The position numbers and the translations under genes are program-made. Below are positions 21,579 to 30,369 of a DNA stretch of 64,000 nt, one piece after another; position 1 is the first letter of the stretch, and the number at the start of each line of letters is the position of its first letter. The notes under the pieces are model-generated. The model saw only the letters and a list, made by a program, of their open reading frames with translations, was not told where the DNA came from and did not search any database. The DNA is from Pseudomonas brassicacearum (GTDB lineage Bacteria > Pseudomonadota > Gammaproteobacteria > Pseudomonadales > Pseudomonadaceae): contig NZ_CP045701.2 in the NCBI RefSeq assembly GCF_009601685.2, forward strand, positions 5,394,001 through 5,458,000, given 5' to 3'.

Positions 21579-22619
21579 ATGGACTATCGCCCGCTAGGCC
21601 GTACCGACCTGAACGTGAGTGCCCTGTGCCTCGGAACCATGACCTGGGGTGAGCAGAACAGCGAGGCCGAGGCCTTCGCCCAGATCGAGCGCGCCAAGGG
21701 TGCCGGCATCAATTTCATCGACACCGCCGAGATGTACCCGGTGCCACCGAAGGCCGAAACCTACGCCACCACCGAACGCTACATCGGCAATTACTTCAAG
21801 AGCCGCGGCGACCGTGCCGACTGGATCCTGGCGAGCAAGATAGCCGGTCCCGGCAATACCATCGACTACATCCGCGACAAGAACCTCAAACACAACCGCC
21901 GCCACATCGTCGAAGCCGTGGACGCCAGCCTCAAGCGCCTGCAGACCGACTGGATCGATCTTTACCAGCTGCATTGGCCGGAGCGCAGCACCAACTTCTT
22001 TGGTCAACTGGGCTACCAGCACAAGGCCGACGAAACGTTTACCCCGCTGGAGGAGACCCTCGAAGCCCTGGACGAGCAGGTCCGCGCCGGCAAGATCCGC
22101 CATATCGGCCTGTCCAACGAAACGCCGTGGGGCACCATGAAATTCCTCGCCCTGGCCGAAGCCCGTGGCTGGCCTCGGGCGGTGTCGATCCAGAACCCGT
22201 ACAACCTGCTCAACCGCAGCTTCGAGATCGGCCTGTCGGAAATCGCCATTCGCGAACAATGCGGACTGCTGGCTTACTCGCCACTGGCATTTGGCTTCCT
22301 GTCGGGCAAATACGAAAACGGCGCACGGCCAGCCAAGGGTCGCCTGACGCTGTACAGCCGCTTCATGCGCTACTTCAACCCACAATCGGAAGCGGCCTGC
22401 AGCCGTTATGTGGCCCTGGCCCGCGAACATGGCCTGGACCCGGCGCAGATGGCCCTGGCGTTCGTCACTCGGCAGCCGTTCGTGACCAGCAACATCATTG
22501 GCGCCACCACGCTGGAGCAACTGGACAGCAACATCGCCAGCTTCGACCTGAAACTGTCGGATGAAGTGCTGGCGGGGATCGAGGCGATTCACAAGGATCA
22601 ACCGAACCCGGCGCCTTGA
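21579..22619 (+). CDS. tas: NADP(H)-dependent aldo/keto reductase, Tas family
   Basis: A 346-aa (beta/alpha)8 oxidoreductase. It closely resembles E. coli Tas in its sequence landmarks: CLGTMTWGEQNSEAEA, the catalytic DTAEMYPVPPK (Asp and Tyr), ASKIAGPG (Lys), LYQLHWPERSTNFFG (His) and the C-terminal NADP-binding GATTLEQLDSNI. The physiological substrate of Tas proteins is not established. I chose the ATG at 21579 because it has an AAGGAG ribosome-binding site and matches the family N-terminus. The longer frame adds 18 unsupported residues. Confidence 0.93.
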   Translation: MDYRPLGRTDLNVSALCLGTMTWGEQNSEAEAFAQIERAKGAGINFIDTAEMYPVPPKAETYATTERYIGNYFKSRGDRADWILASKIAGPGNTIDYIRDKNLKHNRRHIVEAVDASLKRLQTDWIDLYQLHWPERSTNFFGQLGYQHKADETFTPLEETLEALDEQVRAGKIRHIGLSNETPWGTMKFLALAEARGWPRAVSIQNPYNLLNRSFEIGLSEIAIREQCGLLAYSPLAFGFLSGKYENGARPAKGRLTLYSRFMRYFNPQSEAACSRYVALAREHGLDPAQMALAFVTRQPFVTSNIIGATTLEQLDSNIASFDLKLSDEVLAGIEAIHKDQPNPAP

Positions 22620-22625
22620 TCCATA

Positions 22626-22731
22626 GGCCTCATCGCGAGCAAGCTCGCTCCCACATGGGTTCGATGTCGATCACGAAATAGCGATCAGACACGAATCCCA
22701 TGTGGGAGCGAGCTTGCTCGCGATAGTGGCC
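22626..22731. repeat. REPIN
   Basis: CATCGCGAGCAAGCTCGCTCCCACATGGG and the inverse GTGGGAGCGAGCTTGCTCGCGATAG flank a ~45-bp loop. It lies between two convergent genes and may also terminate transcription. Confidence 0.92.
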
Positions 22732-22748
22732 TCAAGCTCACAGCGAAT

Positions 22749-23885
22749 TCAAAGCGACCGCGCAATGATCTCCTTCATGATCTCATTGGTCCCGGCATAG
22801 ATCCGCTGCACTCGCGCATCCGCCCACGCCCGGGCAATCGGGTATTCCCACATGAAGCCGTAGCCGCCATGCAACTGCACGCATTCGTCGAGCACCTTGC
22901 ATTGCAGGTCGGTGCCCCAGTACTTGGCCATCGCCGCCGTTGGCACGTCCAGCTTGCCTTGCAGGTGCAATTCCAGGCAGCGGTCGACGAAGACCCGGCC
23001 GATCTGGATTTCGGTGGCCATTTCCGCGAGCTTGAAACGGGTGTTCTGGAAGTCCGCGATGGATTTGCCGAACGCCTTGCGCTCGCGCGTGTAGTCCAGC
23101 GTCCATTGCAGCGCCGCTTCGGCCGAAGCCAGGCCGCCGATGGCGACAGTCAGGCGCTCCTGGGGGAGTTCCTGCATCAAGTAGGCGAAGCCCATTCCGG
23201 CCTGTCCCAGCAGGTTCTCCTTCGGCACGCGGACGTCCTGGAAGAACAGTTCCGACGTGTCCTGGGCCTTCATGCCGACTTTTTCCAGGCGCTTGCCCTT
23301 TTCAAAGCCCGGCGTACCCGCCTCCACCAGGAACAGGCTGGTGCCCTTGGCGCCGGCCTTCGGATCGGTCTTGGCGACCACGATCACCAGGTCTGCCAGG
23401 AAACCATTGGTGATGAAGGTCTTCGAGCCGTTGATGACATATTCATCACCGTCCAGCACCGCCGTGGTCTTCACCCCTTGAAGATCGGAACCGGCGCCCG
23501 GCTCGGTCATGGCGATGGCCGTGACCATTTCACCAGACACCAGCTTCGGCAGGTACTTGTGTTTCAGCGCTTCGCTGCCGTAATGCAGGATGTACGGTGC
23601 GACGATGTCGGAATGCAGCGAAAAACCGATCCCCGTCAGCCCGAGGCGCCCGATCTCCTCGATCACCACCGTGCTGTAGAGAAAATCGGCATCCAGCCCC
23701 CCATAGGCCTCTGGAAGGTGCGAGCACAACATGCCCGCCTCCCCTGCTTTATTCCAGAGCTGGCGATCGACATGCCCCTGTTTTTCCCATTGGCTGTGGT
23801 ACGGCACGGCTTCTTTTTCGAGGAAGGTTCGTACGCTGTCGCGAAACAATTCGTGCTCGGGACTGAACAGTGTTCTTGGGATCAT
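22749..23885 (-). CDS. Acyl-CoA dehydrogenase
   Basis: A 378-aa FAD-dependent acyl-CoA dehydrogenase. It has the N-terminal helical domain, the middle domain with AMTEPGAGSDLQG and FITNGFLADLVIVVAKT, and the C-terminal domain with the family motif QLHGGYGFMWEYPIAR...YAGTNEI, whose Glu is the usual catalytic base. Similar proteins are annotated as short- or medium-chain enzymes; chain-length preference cannot be read here. The ATG at 23885 (MIPRTLFSPEHELF) is preferred over upstream in-frame codons. It is divergent from the GlxA-type regulator. Confidence 0.93.
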   Translation of the reverse strand: MIPRTLFSPEHELFRDSVRTFLEKEAVPYHSQWEKQGHVDRQLWNKAGEAGMLCSHLPEAYGGLDADFLYSTVVIEEIGRLGLTGIGFSLHSDIVAPYILHYGSEALKHKYLPKLVSGEMVTAIAMTEPGAGSDLQGVKTTAVLDGDEYVINGSKTFITNGFLADLVIVVAKTDPKAGAKGTSLFLVEAGTPGFEKGKRLEKVGMKAQDTSELFFQDVRVPKENLLGQAGMGFAYLMQELPQERLTVAIGGLASAEAALQWTLDYTRERKAFGKSIADFQNTRFKLAEMATEIQIGRVFVDRCLELHLQGKLDVPTAAMAKYWGTDLQCKVLDECVQLHGGYGFMWEYPIARAWADARVQRIYAGTNEIMKEIIARSL

Positions 23886-24030
23886 GGGGCACCTTTGGTT
23901 ATTGTTGGGTGTGGTTATCCGACAGAGCCTAAGCCTGCGAGGTACGACAGGACACTGGACACATCCGACAAAAAATAAGACGATCCAGCCGTCTGTTGAC
24001 CACTTTCCCCTATAAAAATAAAGATGAATT

Positions 24031-25026
24031 ATGTCTATGCACGCCTCCACGCCCTTGCGGCGCGTCAGCATCCTGGCAGTCGACCGGGTCTTCGCCTCCA
24101 CCCTCATGCAAGCCAAGGATTTTTTCCACCTGGCCAGCCTGCGCTATGGCAAACAACTGGGCCACGGCCTGACGCCGGCGTTTGAAACCCGGCTGGTCAG
24201 CCCCGATGGCAAGCCGGTGAACAGCTTCAGCGATGTGATCATGCCGGTGGACGGCGGCCTGGAAAACACCGACGTCATCATCCTGCCAGCCTTCTGGGAT
24301 GATTTCGCCACCCTCTGCCAACGTTATCCCCAGGTCCTGCCCTGGCTGCGCGAACAACACGCGCGCGGCGCAGTGCTCTGCGGCGAGGCCACCGGGGTGT
24401 TCTGGCTGGCCGAGGCCGGGTTGCTCGACGGCAAGGAAGCCACCACCTACTGGCGCTTCTTCAATGCCTTCAAGGAGCGCTTTCCCCAGGTATACCTGAA
24501 CCAGGACAAGCACCTGACCGACGCCGACAACCTGTTCTGCGCCGGCGGCACGACCTCAGCCTGCGACCTCTACATTTATCTCATCGAACGCTTCTGTGGC
24601 GCCAACGTCGCCCAGGCCGTGGCGCGGGACATCCTGTATGAGGTGCAACGCAGCTATTCGCCAGGACGGATCGGCTTCGGCGGGCAGAAATTGCACCAGG
24701 ACGTGATCATCCTGCAGATCCAGCAATGGCTCGAAGAGCACTTCGCCGACAAATTCCGCTTCGAAGACGTCGCCCGTGAACACGGCATGAGCATCCGTAA
24801 TTTCATGCGCCGCTTCCAGACCGCCACGGGTGACAAGCCGCTGCATTACCTGCAACGGCTGCGGATCGAAACCGCCAAGGGCCTGCTCTCCGGCAGCCGC
24901 AAGAGCATCAAGACCATCAGCTATGAAGTCGGCTACGACGATGCGAGCTTTTTCGCCCGGCTGTTCCGCCAACATACCGACCTGTCGCCGAACCAGTATC
25001 GGCAGCAGTTTCAACAGGCGGCGTGA
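24031..25026 (+). CDS. GlxA-type AraC-family transcriptional regulator (DJ-1/PfpI + HTH)
   Basis: A 331-aa regulator. The N-terminal DJ-1/PfpI-like domain (about residues 10-190) contains VLCGEATGVFWLAEAGLLDG around the nucleophile-elbow Cys position. It is followed by a C-terminal AraC double-HTH domain (about 225-325, with GYDDASFFARLFRQHTDLSPNQYRQ). GlxA-family members often control catabolism of quaternary amines or amino acids. It is divergent from the acyl-CoA dehydrogenase, which is a plausible but unproven target. Confidence 0.9.
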   Translation: MSMHASTPLRRVSILAVDRVFASTLMQAKDFFHLASLRYGKQLGHGLTPAFETRLVSPDGKPVNSFSDVIMPVDGGLENTDVIILPAFWDDFATLCQRYPQVLPWLREQHARGAVLCGEATGVFWLAEAGLLDGKEATTYWRFFNAFKERFPQVYLNQDKHLTDADNLFCAGGTTSACDLYIYLIERFCGANVAQAVARDILYEVQRSYSPGRIGFGGQKLHQDVIILQIQQWLEEHFADKFRFEDVAREHGMSIRNFMRRFQTATGDKPLHYLQRLRIETAKGLLSGSRKSIKTISYEVGYDDASFFARLFRQHTDLSPNQYRQQFQQAA

Positions 25027-25048
25027 ACCGGAGCTGAATGCAATCCAG

Positions 25049-25119
25049 TGTGGGAGCGGGCTTGCTCGCGAAAGCGGTGGGCCAACTTGCATCGATGCTG
25101 AACATGCCCGCTCCCACAG
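25049..25119. repeat. Degenerate REPIN
   Basis: The left arm GTGTGGGAGCGGGCTTGCTCGCG is complete; the right arm is shortened to GCCCGCTCCCACAGG, lacking the TCGCGAGCAA part. Confidence 0.85.
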
Positions 25120-25149
25120 GGTTGTGCAGTGGGCTGCTAAATTTCGCAC

Positions 25150-25180
25150 AAAAAAAGGCCTGCAATCGCAGGCCTTTTTT
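25150..25180. terminator. Bidirectional terminator between the regulator and zapE
   Basis: AAAAAAGGCCTGCAATCGCAGGCCTTTTTT is a perfect hairpin with A- and T-tails, serving the two convergent genes. Confidence 0.9.
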
Positions 25181-25196
25181 GGTGTTCCGAATTTCC

Positions 25197-26291
25197 CTAC
25201 GGCTTATGCGCCCGTGCCAGGAATTCGTGGGACTGCATCTCCAGCAAGCGACTCAAGGTCCGCTGGAATTCGAAGGTCAGGCGACCGCCGGTGTAGAGGT
25301 CCTTGAGTTCGACTTCAGCCGAGATGATCAGCTTCACGTTACGGTCGTAGAACTCGTCGACCATGTTGATGAAGCGACGGGCGATGTCGTCGGTGGTGAC
25401 GCTCATCTGCTCGACACCGCTGAGCAGCACGGCGTGGAAGATCTTGCCCAGTTCGATGTAGTCGTTCTGGCTGCGTGGGCCGTCGCACAGTTCGCGGAAG
25501 TCGAACCAGGCCACGTCATCGCAAGTACGCACGGCGCGGATTTCGCGATTTTCGATGACCAATACATCATTTTCCACGGCCTGGGTGCATTCCGGCGTCA
25601 GGGCGCGGAAGCTCTTGCGCAGGCTCTCCTCGGCAGCGGCATCCAACGGAAAGTGGAACAGCTCCGCTTGTTCGAGGTGACGCAGGCGGTAGTCGACGCC
25701 GCTGTCGACGTTGACGATTTCAGTGTGTTCCTTGATCAGCGCGATGGCCGGCAGGAAACGCGCCCGCTGCAGGCCGTCCTTGTACAGGCCGTCCGGCACG
25801 ATGTTCGAGGTGGCGACCAGGGTCACGCCGTTCTTGAACAGCTCTTCCATCAAGGTGCCCAGGATCATGGCGTCGGTGATGTCGGAAACGAAAAACTCAT
25901 CGAAGCAGATCACCCGTGTTTCGTCGGAAAAACGCTTGGCGATGATGGTCAGCGGGTTCTTCTCGCCGCCCAGGGTCTTCATTTCCTCGTGCACGCGCTT
26001 CATGAAGCGGTGGAAGTGCGTTCGTGTCTTCTCCTTGAACGGCAACGCTTCGAAGAAGGTATCCACCAGGTAGGTCTTGCCACGGCCCACGCCGCCCCAG
26101 AAATACAGGCCCCTGACCGGAGCCTGGTCTTTTTTGCCGAACAGTTTGCCCAACAGGCCGGGCTTGTTGTTCGACGCCGCGACCAGGTCATCGTACAGGC
26201 GCTGCAAGTGCCGCACCGCCGTTTCCTGGGCTGCGTCGTGGAAGAACTCCGGGCGTTTCAGATCAGCTTGATATCGTTCTAGGGGCGTCAT
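25197..26291 (-). CDS. zapE: ZapE, AFG1-type cell-division ATPase
   Basis: A 364-aa AAA-like P-loop ATPase. Walker A is GGVGRGKTYLVD and Walker B VICFDEFFVSDI. In E. coli ZapE associates with the Z-ring and affects FtsZ polymers under stress and low oxygen. I chose the ATG at 26291 (MTPLERYQADLKRPEF); a TTG four codons upstream is the alternative. It follows the trpS terminator and is therefore probably separately expressed. Confidence 0.93.
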   Translation of the reverse strand: MTPLERYQADLKRPEFFHDAAQETAVRHLQRLYDDLVAASNNKPGLLGKLFGKKDQAPVRGLYFWGGVGRGKTYLVDTFFEALPFKEKTRTHFHRFMKRVHEEMKTLGGEKNPLTIIAKRFSDETRVICFDEFFVSDITDAMILGTLMEELFKNGVTLVATSNIVPDGLYKDGLQRARFLPAIALIKEHTEIVNVDSGVDYRLRHLEQAELFHFPLDAAAEESLRKSFRALTPECTQAVENDVLVIENREIRAVRTCDDVAWFDFRELCDGPRSQNDYIELGKIFHAVLLSGVEQMSVTTDDIARRFINMVDEFYDRNVKLIISAEVELKDLYTGGRLTFEFQRTLSRLLEMQSHEFLARAHKP

Positions 26292-26307
26292 ATTCGTTAG
26301 CAAGGCA

Positions 26308-26340
26308 ACAAAAACGGGCCGTCACTGTAGCGACGGCCCA
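26308..26340 (-). terminator. Terminator of trpS
   Basis: On the minus strand GGGCCGTCGCTACAGTGACGGCCC is followed by GTTTTTGTTG. It ends just short of the zapE start. Confidence 0.82.
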
Positions 26341-26393
26341 GAGGAATGGCAATCGGCCCGTATTCGGGCCGATGGTCGGGTGACGCGCCGGGA

Positions 26394-27749
26394 TCAGTCC
26401 TGGGCAGGCGTCAGGGCAACGCGCAACGCATCGACGGCGGCATCCCGGGCGGTGCTGTCGGCGAAGGCTGGACTGTTCGCCACGCACTCGCCGTCGAGCC
26501 AGACGCTGAAACCCAGGTCGTCGCTTCGTACATCCAGCGGCTGGCCGGCTTGCAGTTGTTTGGTCACCTGACCGGCAGCCTTGCCGTCGGCAAAGTTGCG
26601 CGACAGCAACAGTTGCTCGCCGTCGGCGGCCAGCAGTCGGAAGCGGAAACTGCCGTCGTCTTCGCGGAAGCTGACGAAGCGGGCAGCCTTGGCGGCTTTC
26701 TTCTTGGTGCTGGCGGCTACCTGGACCTGGCTGACAAACGAACGCAGGCCAACGGCCTCGCGCAGTTCGTTGAGGAACGGCGTTGCCACGGCCCGGGCTT
26801 TTTTCGCGCCCAGTTGCAGGATGTCTTCAAGGTCCGATGGACGCTCGATGAACTGGTGATAACGCTCACGCGCTTCACCTAGCTCGCTGTCGAGCAACTG
26901 GAACAGGCGGTTCTTGGCTTCGCCCCAACCCAGGCCTTGCAGCAGTTCGCTGCGAAACTCCGCGGACTGTTCGGCGGTGGCGAAGGCCTGGAACAGGGTG
27001 AACAGGTGCGAATTGTCCGGATCCTTGGCTTCGCCCGGGGCGCGGGAATCGGTGACGATCCGTGAGATCGCATCCTTCATGTCCTTGGCGCTGCTGAACA
27101 ACGGGATGGTGTTGTCGTAGCTCTTGGACATCTTGCGGCCGTCGAGGCCCGGCAGCGTGGCGACGCTTTCTTCGATCAGCGCCTCGGGCATGGTGAAGAA
27201 CTCCTTGCCCTGGCCGAACAGGTGGTTGAAGCGCTGGCCGATGTCGCGGGCCATTTCCACGTGCTGGATCTGGTCACGACCGACCGGCACCTTGTGGGCG
27301 TTGAACATCAGGATGTCGGCGGCCATCAATACCGGGTAGCTGTACAGCCCCATGGTGATGCCGGCGTCCGGGTCTTCACCGGCCTCGACGTTCTTGTCCA
27401 CCGAGGCCTTGTAGGCGTGGGCACGGTTGAGCAGGCCCTTGGCGGCGACGCAGGTCAGCAGCCAGGTCAGCTCCGGGATCTCGGGAATATCGGACTGGCG
27501 ATAGAACGTCACGCGGTCCACGTCCAGGCCGCCGGCCAGCCAAGTGGCGGCGATTTCCAGGCGCGAGCGCTGGATACGCAGCGGGTCATCGCACTTGATC
27601 AGGGCGTGGTAGTCGGCCAGGAAGTAGAACGAATCGGCGTTGCTGTCGCGGCTGGCGAGGATCGCCGGACGGATGGCGCCGGCATAGTTGCCCAGGTGCG
27701 GGGTGCCGGTGGTGGTGATGCCAGTCAGGATACGGGTACGCGTCGTCAT
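26394..27749 (-). CDS. trpS: Tryptophanyl-tRNA synthetase
   Basis: A class I aminoacyl-tRNA synthetase of 451 aa that charges tRNA-Trp. The HIGH-like motif is PHLGNYAG at the N-terminus and the second signature is KMSKS (GRKMSKSYDN). The protein is about 110 residues longer than E. coli TrpS. The extra C-terminal domain (about 340-451) contains a lysine-rich patch (STKKKAAKAARF), a form seen in Pseudomonas relatives. Confidence 0.97.
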   Translation of the reverse strand: MTTRTRILTGITTTGTPHLGNYAGAIRPAILASRDSNADSFYFLADYHALIKCDDPLRIQRSRLEIAATWLAGGLDVDRVTFYRQSDIPEIPELTWLLTCVAAKGLLNRAHAYKASVDKNVEAGEDPDAGITMGLYSYPVLMAADILMFNAHKVPVGRDQIQHVEMARDIGQRFNHLFGQGKEFFTMPEALIEESVATLPGLDGRKMSKSYDNTIPLFSSAKDMKDAISRIVTDSRAPGEAKDPDNSHLFTLFQAFATAEQSAEFRSELLQGLGWGEAKNRLFQLLDSELGEARERYHQFIERPSDLEDILQLGAKKARAVATPFLNELREAVGLRSFVSQVQVAASTKKKAAKAARFVSFREDDGSFRFRLLAADGEQLLLSRNFADGKAAGQVTKQLQAGQPLDVRSDDLGFSVWLDGECVANSPAFADSTARDAAVDALRVALTPAQD

Positions 27750-27773
27750 GGGTTATCGCTTGTCAGACTGCTG

Positions 27774-28403
27774 TCAATTCGAGAGGCGAGGCAGGATCAG
27801 ATCCTTGAGATCAGTCAGCTTGCCATGAAAAAAGTGTCCGCATTCTGCCACTTTCAGCAGCTCATGGGGGCGTTGGAGCGTGTCAGACCATTCGTAAACC
27901 AGCTGCGGATCGACTACTTCGTCGGTTTCCGGCTGGATCACAGTCAGCTCGCCACCGGTCGGCAAGGGCGATTGCTCGTCCAGGCGCATCACCGCCGGGG
28001 CCACCATGAACAGATGCTTGACCGGCTGACCCTGGGCTTCCAGACGCCCACCCAGGCTGGCGGCGACGAAGCCACCGAAGGAAAAACCGAACAGGGTCAG
28101 GGGCAATTGCGGGTATTTTTCATGCAGCCATTGGGCGACAGCCTGGGCATCGTCCACTTCGCCGGTGCCCATGTCATGATTGCCGGCACTGGCACCCACG
28201 CCACGATAATTGAAACGCAACGTAACCAGGCCAGCATCACGGGCAGTACGTTGCAAGGTCGAGACGACTTTGTTGAGCATGGTCCCGCCCTGCACCGGGT
28301 TCGGGTGGCAGATCAGCGCCAGGCCACGGGGGGCCTCGTTGTCCAGGTACAAGGCTTCCAGTTGGCCCACCGGGCCATCGATGACTACAGGGGTTTCGCG
28401 CAT
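27774..28403 (-). CDS. Alpha/beta-hydrolase family protein
   Basis: A 209-aa alpha/beta hydrolase. The oxyanion-loop segment LALICHPNPVQGG and the nucleophile elbow GFSFGGFVA (Ser) are clear. The Asp likely lies in PETDEVVDPQ and the His in ECGHFFHG. It resembles the small dienelactone-hydrolase-like family. The substrate is unknown. The ATG at 28403 (MRETPVVIDGPVG) is preferred over a TTG at 28409. It follows immediately upstream of trpS on the same strand. Confidence 0.85.
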   Translation of the reverse strand: MRETPVVIDGPVGQLEALYLDNEAPRGLALICHPNPVQGGTMLNKVVSTLQRTARDAGLVTLRFNYRGVGASAGNHDMGTGEVDDAQAVAQWLHEKYPQLPLTLFGFSFGGFVAASLGGRLEAQGQPVKHLFMVAPAVMRLDEQSPLPTGGELTVIQPETDEVVDPQLVYEWSDTLQRPHELLKVAECGHFFHGKLTDLKDLILPRLSN

Positions 28404-28550
28404 AAGCAAGGGAAAGAACTCCGTGACCTCGAATTGGGTCGACTCGTCTAGCTAAAGTCTGTGCCTGGCATGATTGCGATGTTCTTCGCGGTATACAGCG
28501 CAGGTCCGAGCCGTTAACGTAAAGCAAAGCCGTTTATAGAGGAAGGACTC

Positions 28551-28988
28551 GTGGAACACTCGCTCTTAGTTTGGTTGTTGCCGACTCTTGCCCTGGTTGC
28601 CGGTGTCGCCATTGGATTCCTGCTTGCCCGACTGCTGCCCAACGCGGTGCCCAACAGCACCCAACGTCAGCTGGACGACATTCAGGAACGTTTCGACAGT
28701 TATCAGAATGAAGTGGTCACCCACTTCAACAGCACCGCCTCTCTGGTGAAAAAACTCACCCAGAGCTACCAGGACGTCCAGGATCATTTGTCCGAGGGTG
28801 CCAATCGCCTGGCCCTGGACGAGCAGACTCGCCAGCGCCTGCTGGCCGCCCTGCAAGCCGATGCGGCACAGACTCCACGGGAACGCCTGACCCCACCAAA
28901 AGGGCTTCAGGAACCGCCGCGGGACTATGCCCCCAAGGCCCCGAATTCGCCCGGCATGCTCGATGAGCATTACGGTTTGAAGAAGTAA
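28551..28988 (+). CDS. zapG: YhcB/ZapG-family (DUF1043) inner-membrane protein
   Basis: A 145-aa protein with an N-terminal membrane helix (LLVWLLPTLALVAGVAIGFLLARLL) and a cytoplasmic coiled coil (about 35-90). A proline-rich tail follows. E. coli YhcB/ZapG links envelope growth, lipopolysaccharide supply and division. The start is GTG at 28551 with a GAGGAAGG ribosome-binding site. The gene ends 11 nt before the 3' end of the group II intron. Confidence 0.9.
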   Translation: MEHSLLVWLLPTLALVAGVAIGFLLARLLPNAVPNSTQRQLDDIQERFDSYQNEVVTHFNSTASLVKKLTQSYQDVQDHLSEGANRLALDEQTRQRLLAALQADAAQTPRERLTPPKGLQEPPRDYAPKAPNSPGMLDEHYGLKK

Positions 28989-29002
28989 TCGCCAAGCAAA
29001 TC

Positions 29003-29070
29003 GAGTAGGAGGCGGCCTTACAGCCGCCGTCCTCTCACACCACCGTACGTACGGTTCCGTATACGGCGGT
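29003..29070 (-). ncRNA. Group II intron domains V and VI
   Basis: Domain V: a 9-bp stem closing a UAC-GGAACC-GUA hairpin with a two-base CG bulge on the 3' side. Domain VI: GGCGGCUGUAAGGCCGCC extended by GAGGAC/CUCCUAC, where the branch A would lie. The ORF stop abuts domain V. Confidence 0.8.
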
Positions 29071-30369
29071 TCAGGTTACACGGCTAAGCCGGTTTATCGT
29101 ATCCAGTATCGAGAGCAATCCGAGCTGATTCCACAGTTTCTTCGGTAGCGCCTGATTCATATGTGACGCTCCCGAGTTCCACCATGGGCCTCGCCCGTTG
29201 AATGCTGATGTACAGGCTCGCGCTTCGCTAAGGCCTAGGCGTATCAGGTTGCGCGCCCTCGTCGAGGGCTGCTTCCATTGGCGCCAGATGACACATCGAA
29301 GCTTACGTCGTACCCAACCGTCCAGTTCCTCAAGGGCTCGCTTGTTCTGACTGCGCTTGAAGTAGCCCGCCCAGCCAAGCAGCACGGGGTTTATCCGGTC
29401 AATGACATCCGCCATCTTGTGACCACGTGCCCCACGCAACAGCGCTCTGAGCCGGTCGCGCAAGCGCCCTAGGCTCAGCGTCGCCACTTTCAGCTTCGGC
29501 TGTTTATGCCAACTCATCCCATAACCCAGGTAGTCACAGACCCAGGGCCGCGCCACACGGCTCTTTTCCCGATTCAGCGCTAGTTTCAGTCGCCGGCTCA
29601 GGAAGCGCTCAACCCCGGCCAACACCCGTTCGCCAGCACGACGACTGCGCACATAAATGTTCGCATCATCGGCATAACGCACGAAGCGATGGCCCCGCCG
29701 TTCCAATTCGCGGTCGAGTTCGTTGAGCAGGATGTTCGACAGCAGCGGCGAGAGCGGGCCGCCTTGCGGCGCCCCCTCCTGCCGGCGGCTGACGACCCCA
29801 CCCGACATGACTCCAGCTTCGAGGTAACAACGGATCAGCCTGAGCACCCGCTTGTCTTCGACATCGTGGTTGACCCGATCAAAGAACTTCTCCAGATCGA
29901 GCTCCACGCACCAGCGGTGGCCCGCCGCCACATGGGTGCGGGCTGTTTCGATGGCTTGATGAGCGCTTCTACCCGGGCGAAAGCCGTAGCTGTAGTCCGA
30001 GAACAGAGGGTCGAAAATCGGCGTGAGCTGTTGCAGCAAGGCCTGTTGGATCAGACGATCCACGACGTTGGGAATGCCCAACTGCCGTGTTCCACCTTTG
30101 GGTTTGGGGATTTCGACGGCGCGCACACCTTGCGGGTGATACTCGCCGGCCAGCAGCCGAGCCTTGAGGATCGGCCAATACTGATTCGTGTAGTCCGCCA
30201 ATTGCTCCACCGTCATGCCATCGGCACCCGGTGCGCCCTTGTTGCTGACCACGCGTTGGTACGCACGCCGCAGGTTGGCGGGCACAAGCACCCGCTCCAT
30301 CAGCGTGTCCGGCTCCGCGTTCGTCCACGTCACAGACGCCGCCGATGTTTGTGCCCTGCCAGTCGTCAC
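29071..30369 (-). CDS. ltrA: Group II intron reverse transcriptase/maturase with apparent small in-frame deletion
   Basis: A 432-aa reverse transcriptase with maturase domain, starting at a GTG at 30369. The RT motifs are seen: RQLGIP, YGFRPGRSAHQA, the first catalytic Asp in ELDLEKFFDRVNHD, GAPQGGPLSPLLSN and RYADD (232-235). The C-terminal maturase segment (about 300-380) contains LLGWAGYFKRS; there is no HNH endonuclease. After residue 170 NHDV runs straight into EDKRVLRLIR. In relatives known to me roughly nine residues of a helix (of LMARVARRV type) lie between them. This suggests a 27-nt in-frame loss and possibly an inactive enzyme. Confidence 0.88.
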   Translation of the reverse strand: MTTGRAQTSAASVTWTNAEPDTLMERVLVPANLRRAYQRVVSNKGAPGADGMTVEQLADYTNQYWPILKARLLAGEYHPQGVRAVEIPKPKGGTRQLGIPNVVDRLIQQALLQQLTPIFDPLFSDYSYGFRPGRSAHQAIETARTHVAAGHRWCVELDLEKFFDRVNHDVEDKRVLRLIRCYLEAGVMSGGVVSRRQEGAPQGGPLSPLLSNILLNELDRELERRGHRFVRYADDANIYVRSRRAGERVLAGVERFLSRRLKLALNREKSRVARPWVCDYLGYGMSWHKQPKLKVATLSLGRLRDRLRALLRGARGHKMADVIDRINPVLLGWAGYFKRSQNKRALEELDGWVRRKLRCVIWRQWKQPSTRARNLIRLGLSEARACTSAFNGRGPWWNSGASHMNQALPKKLWNQLGLLSILDTINRLSRVT

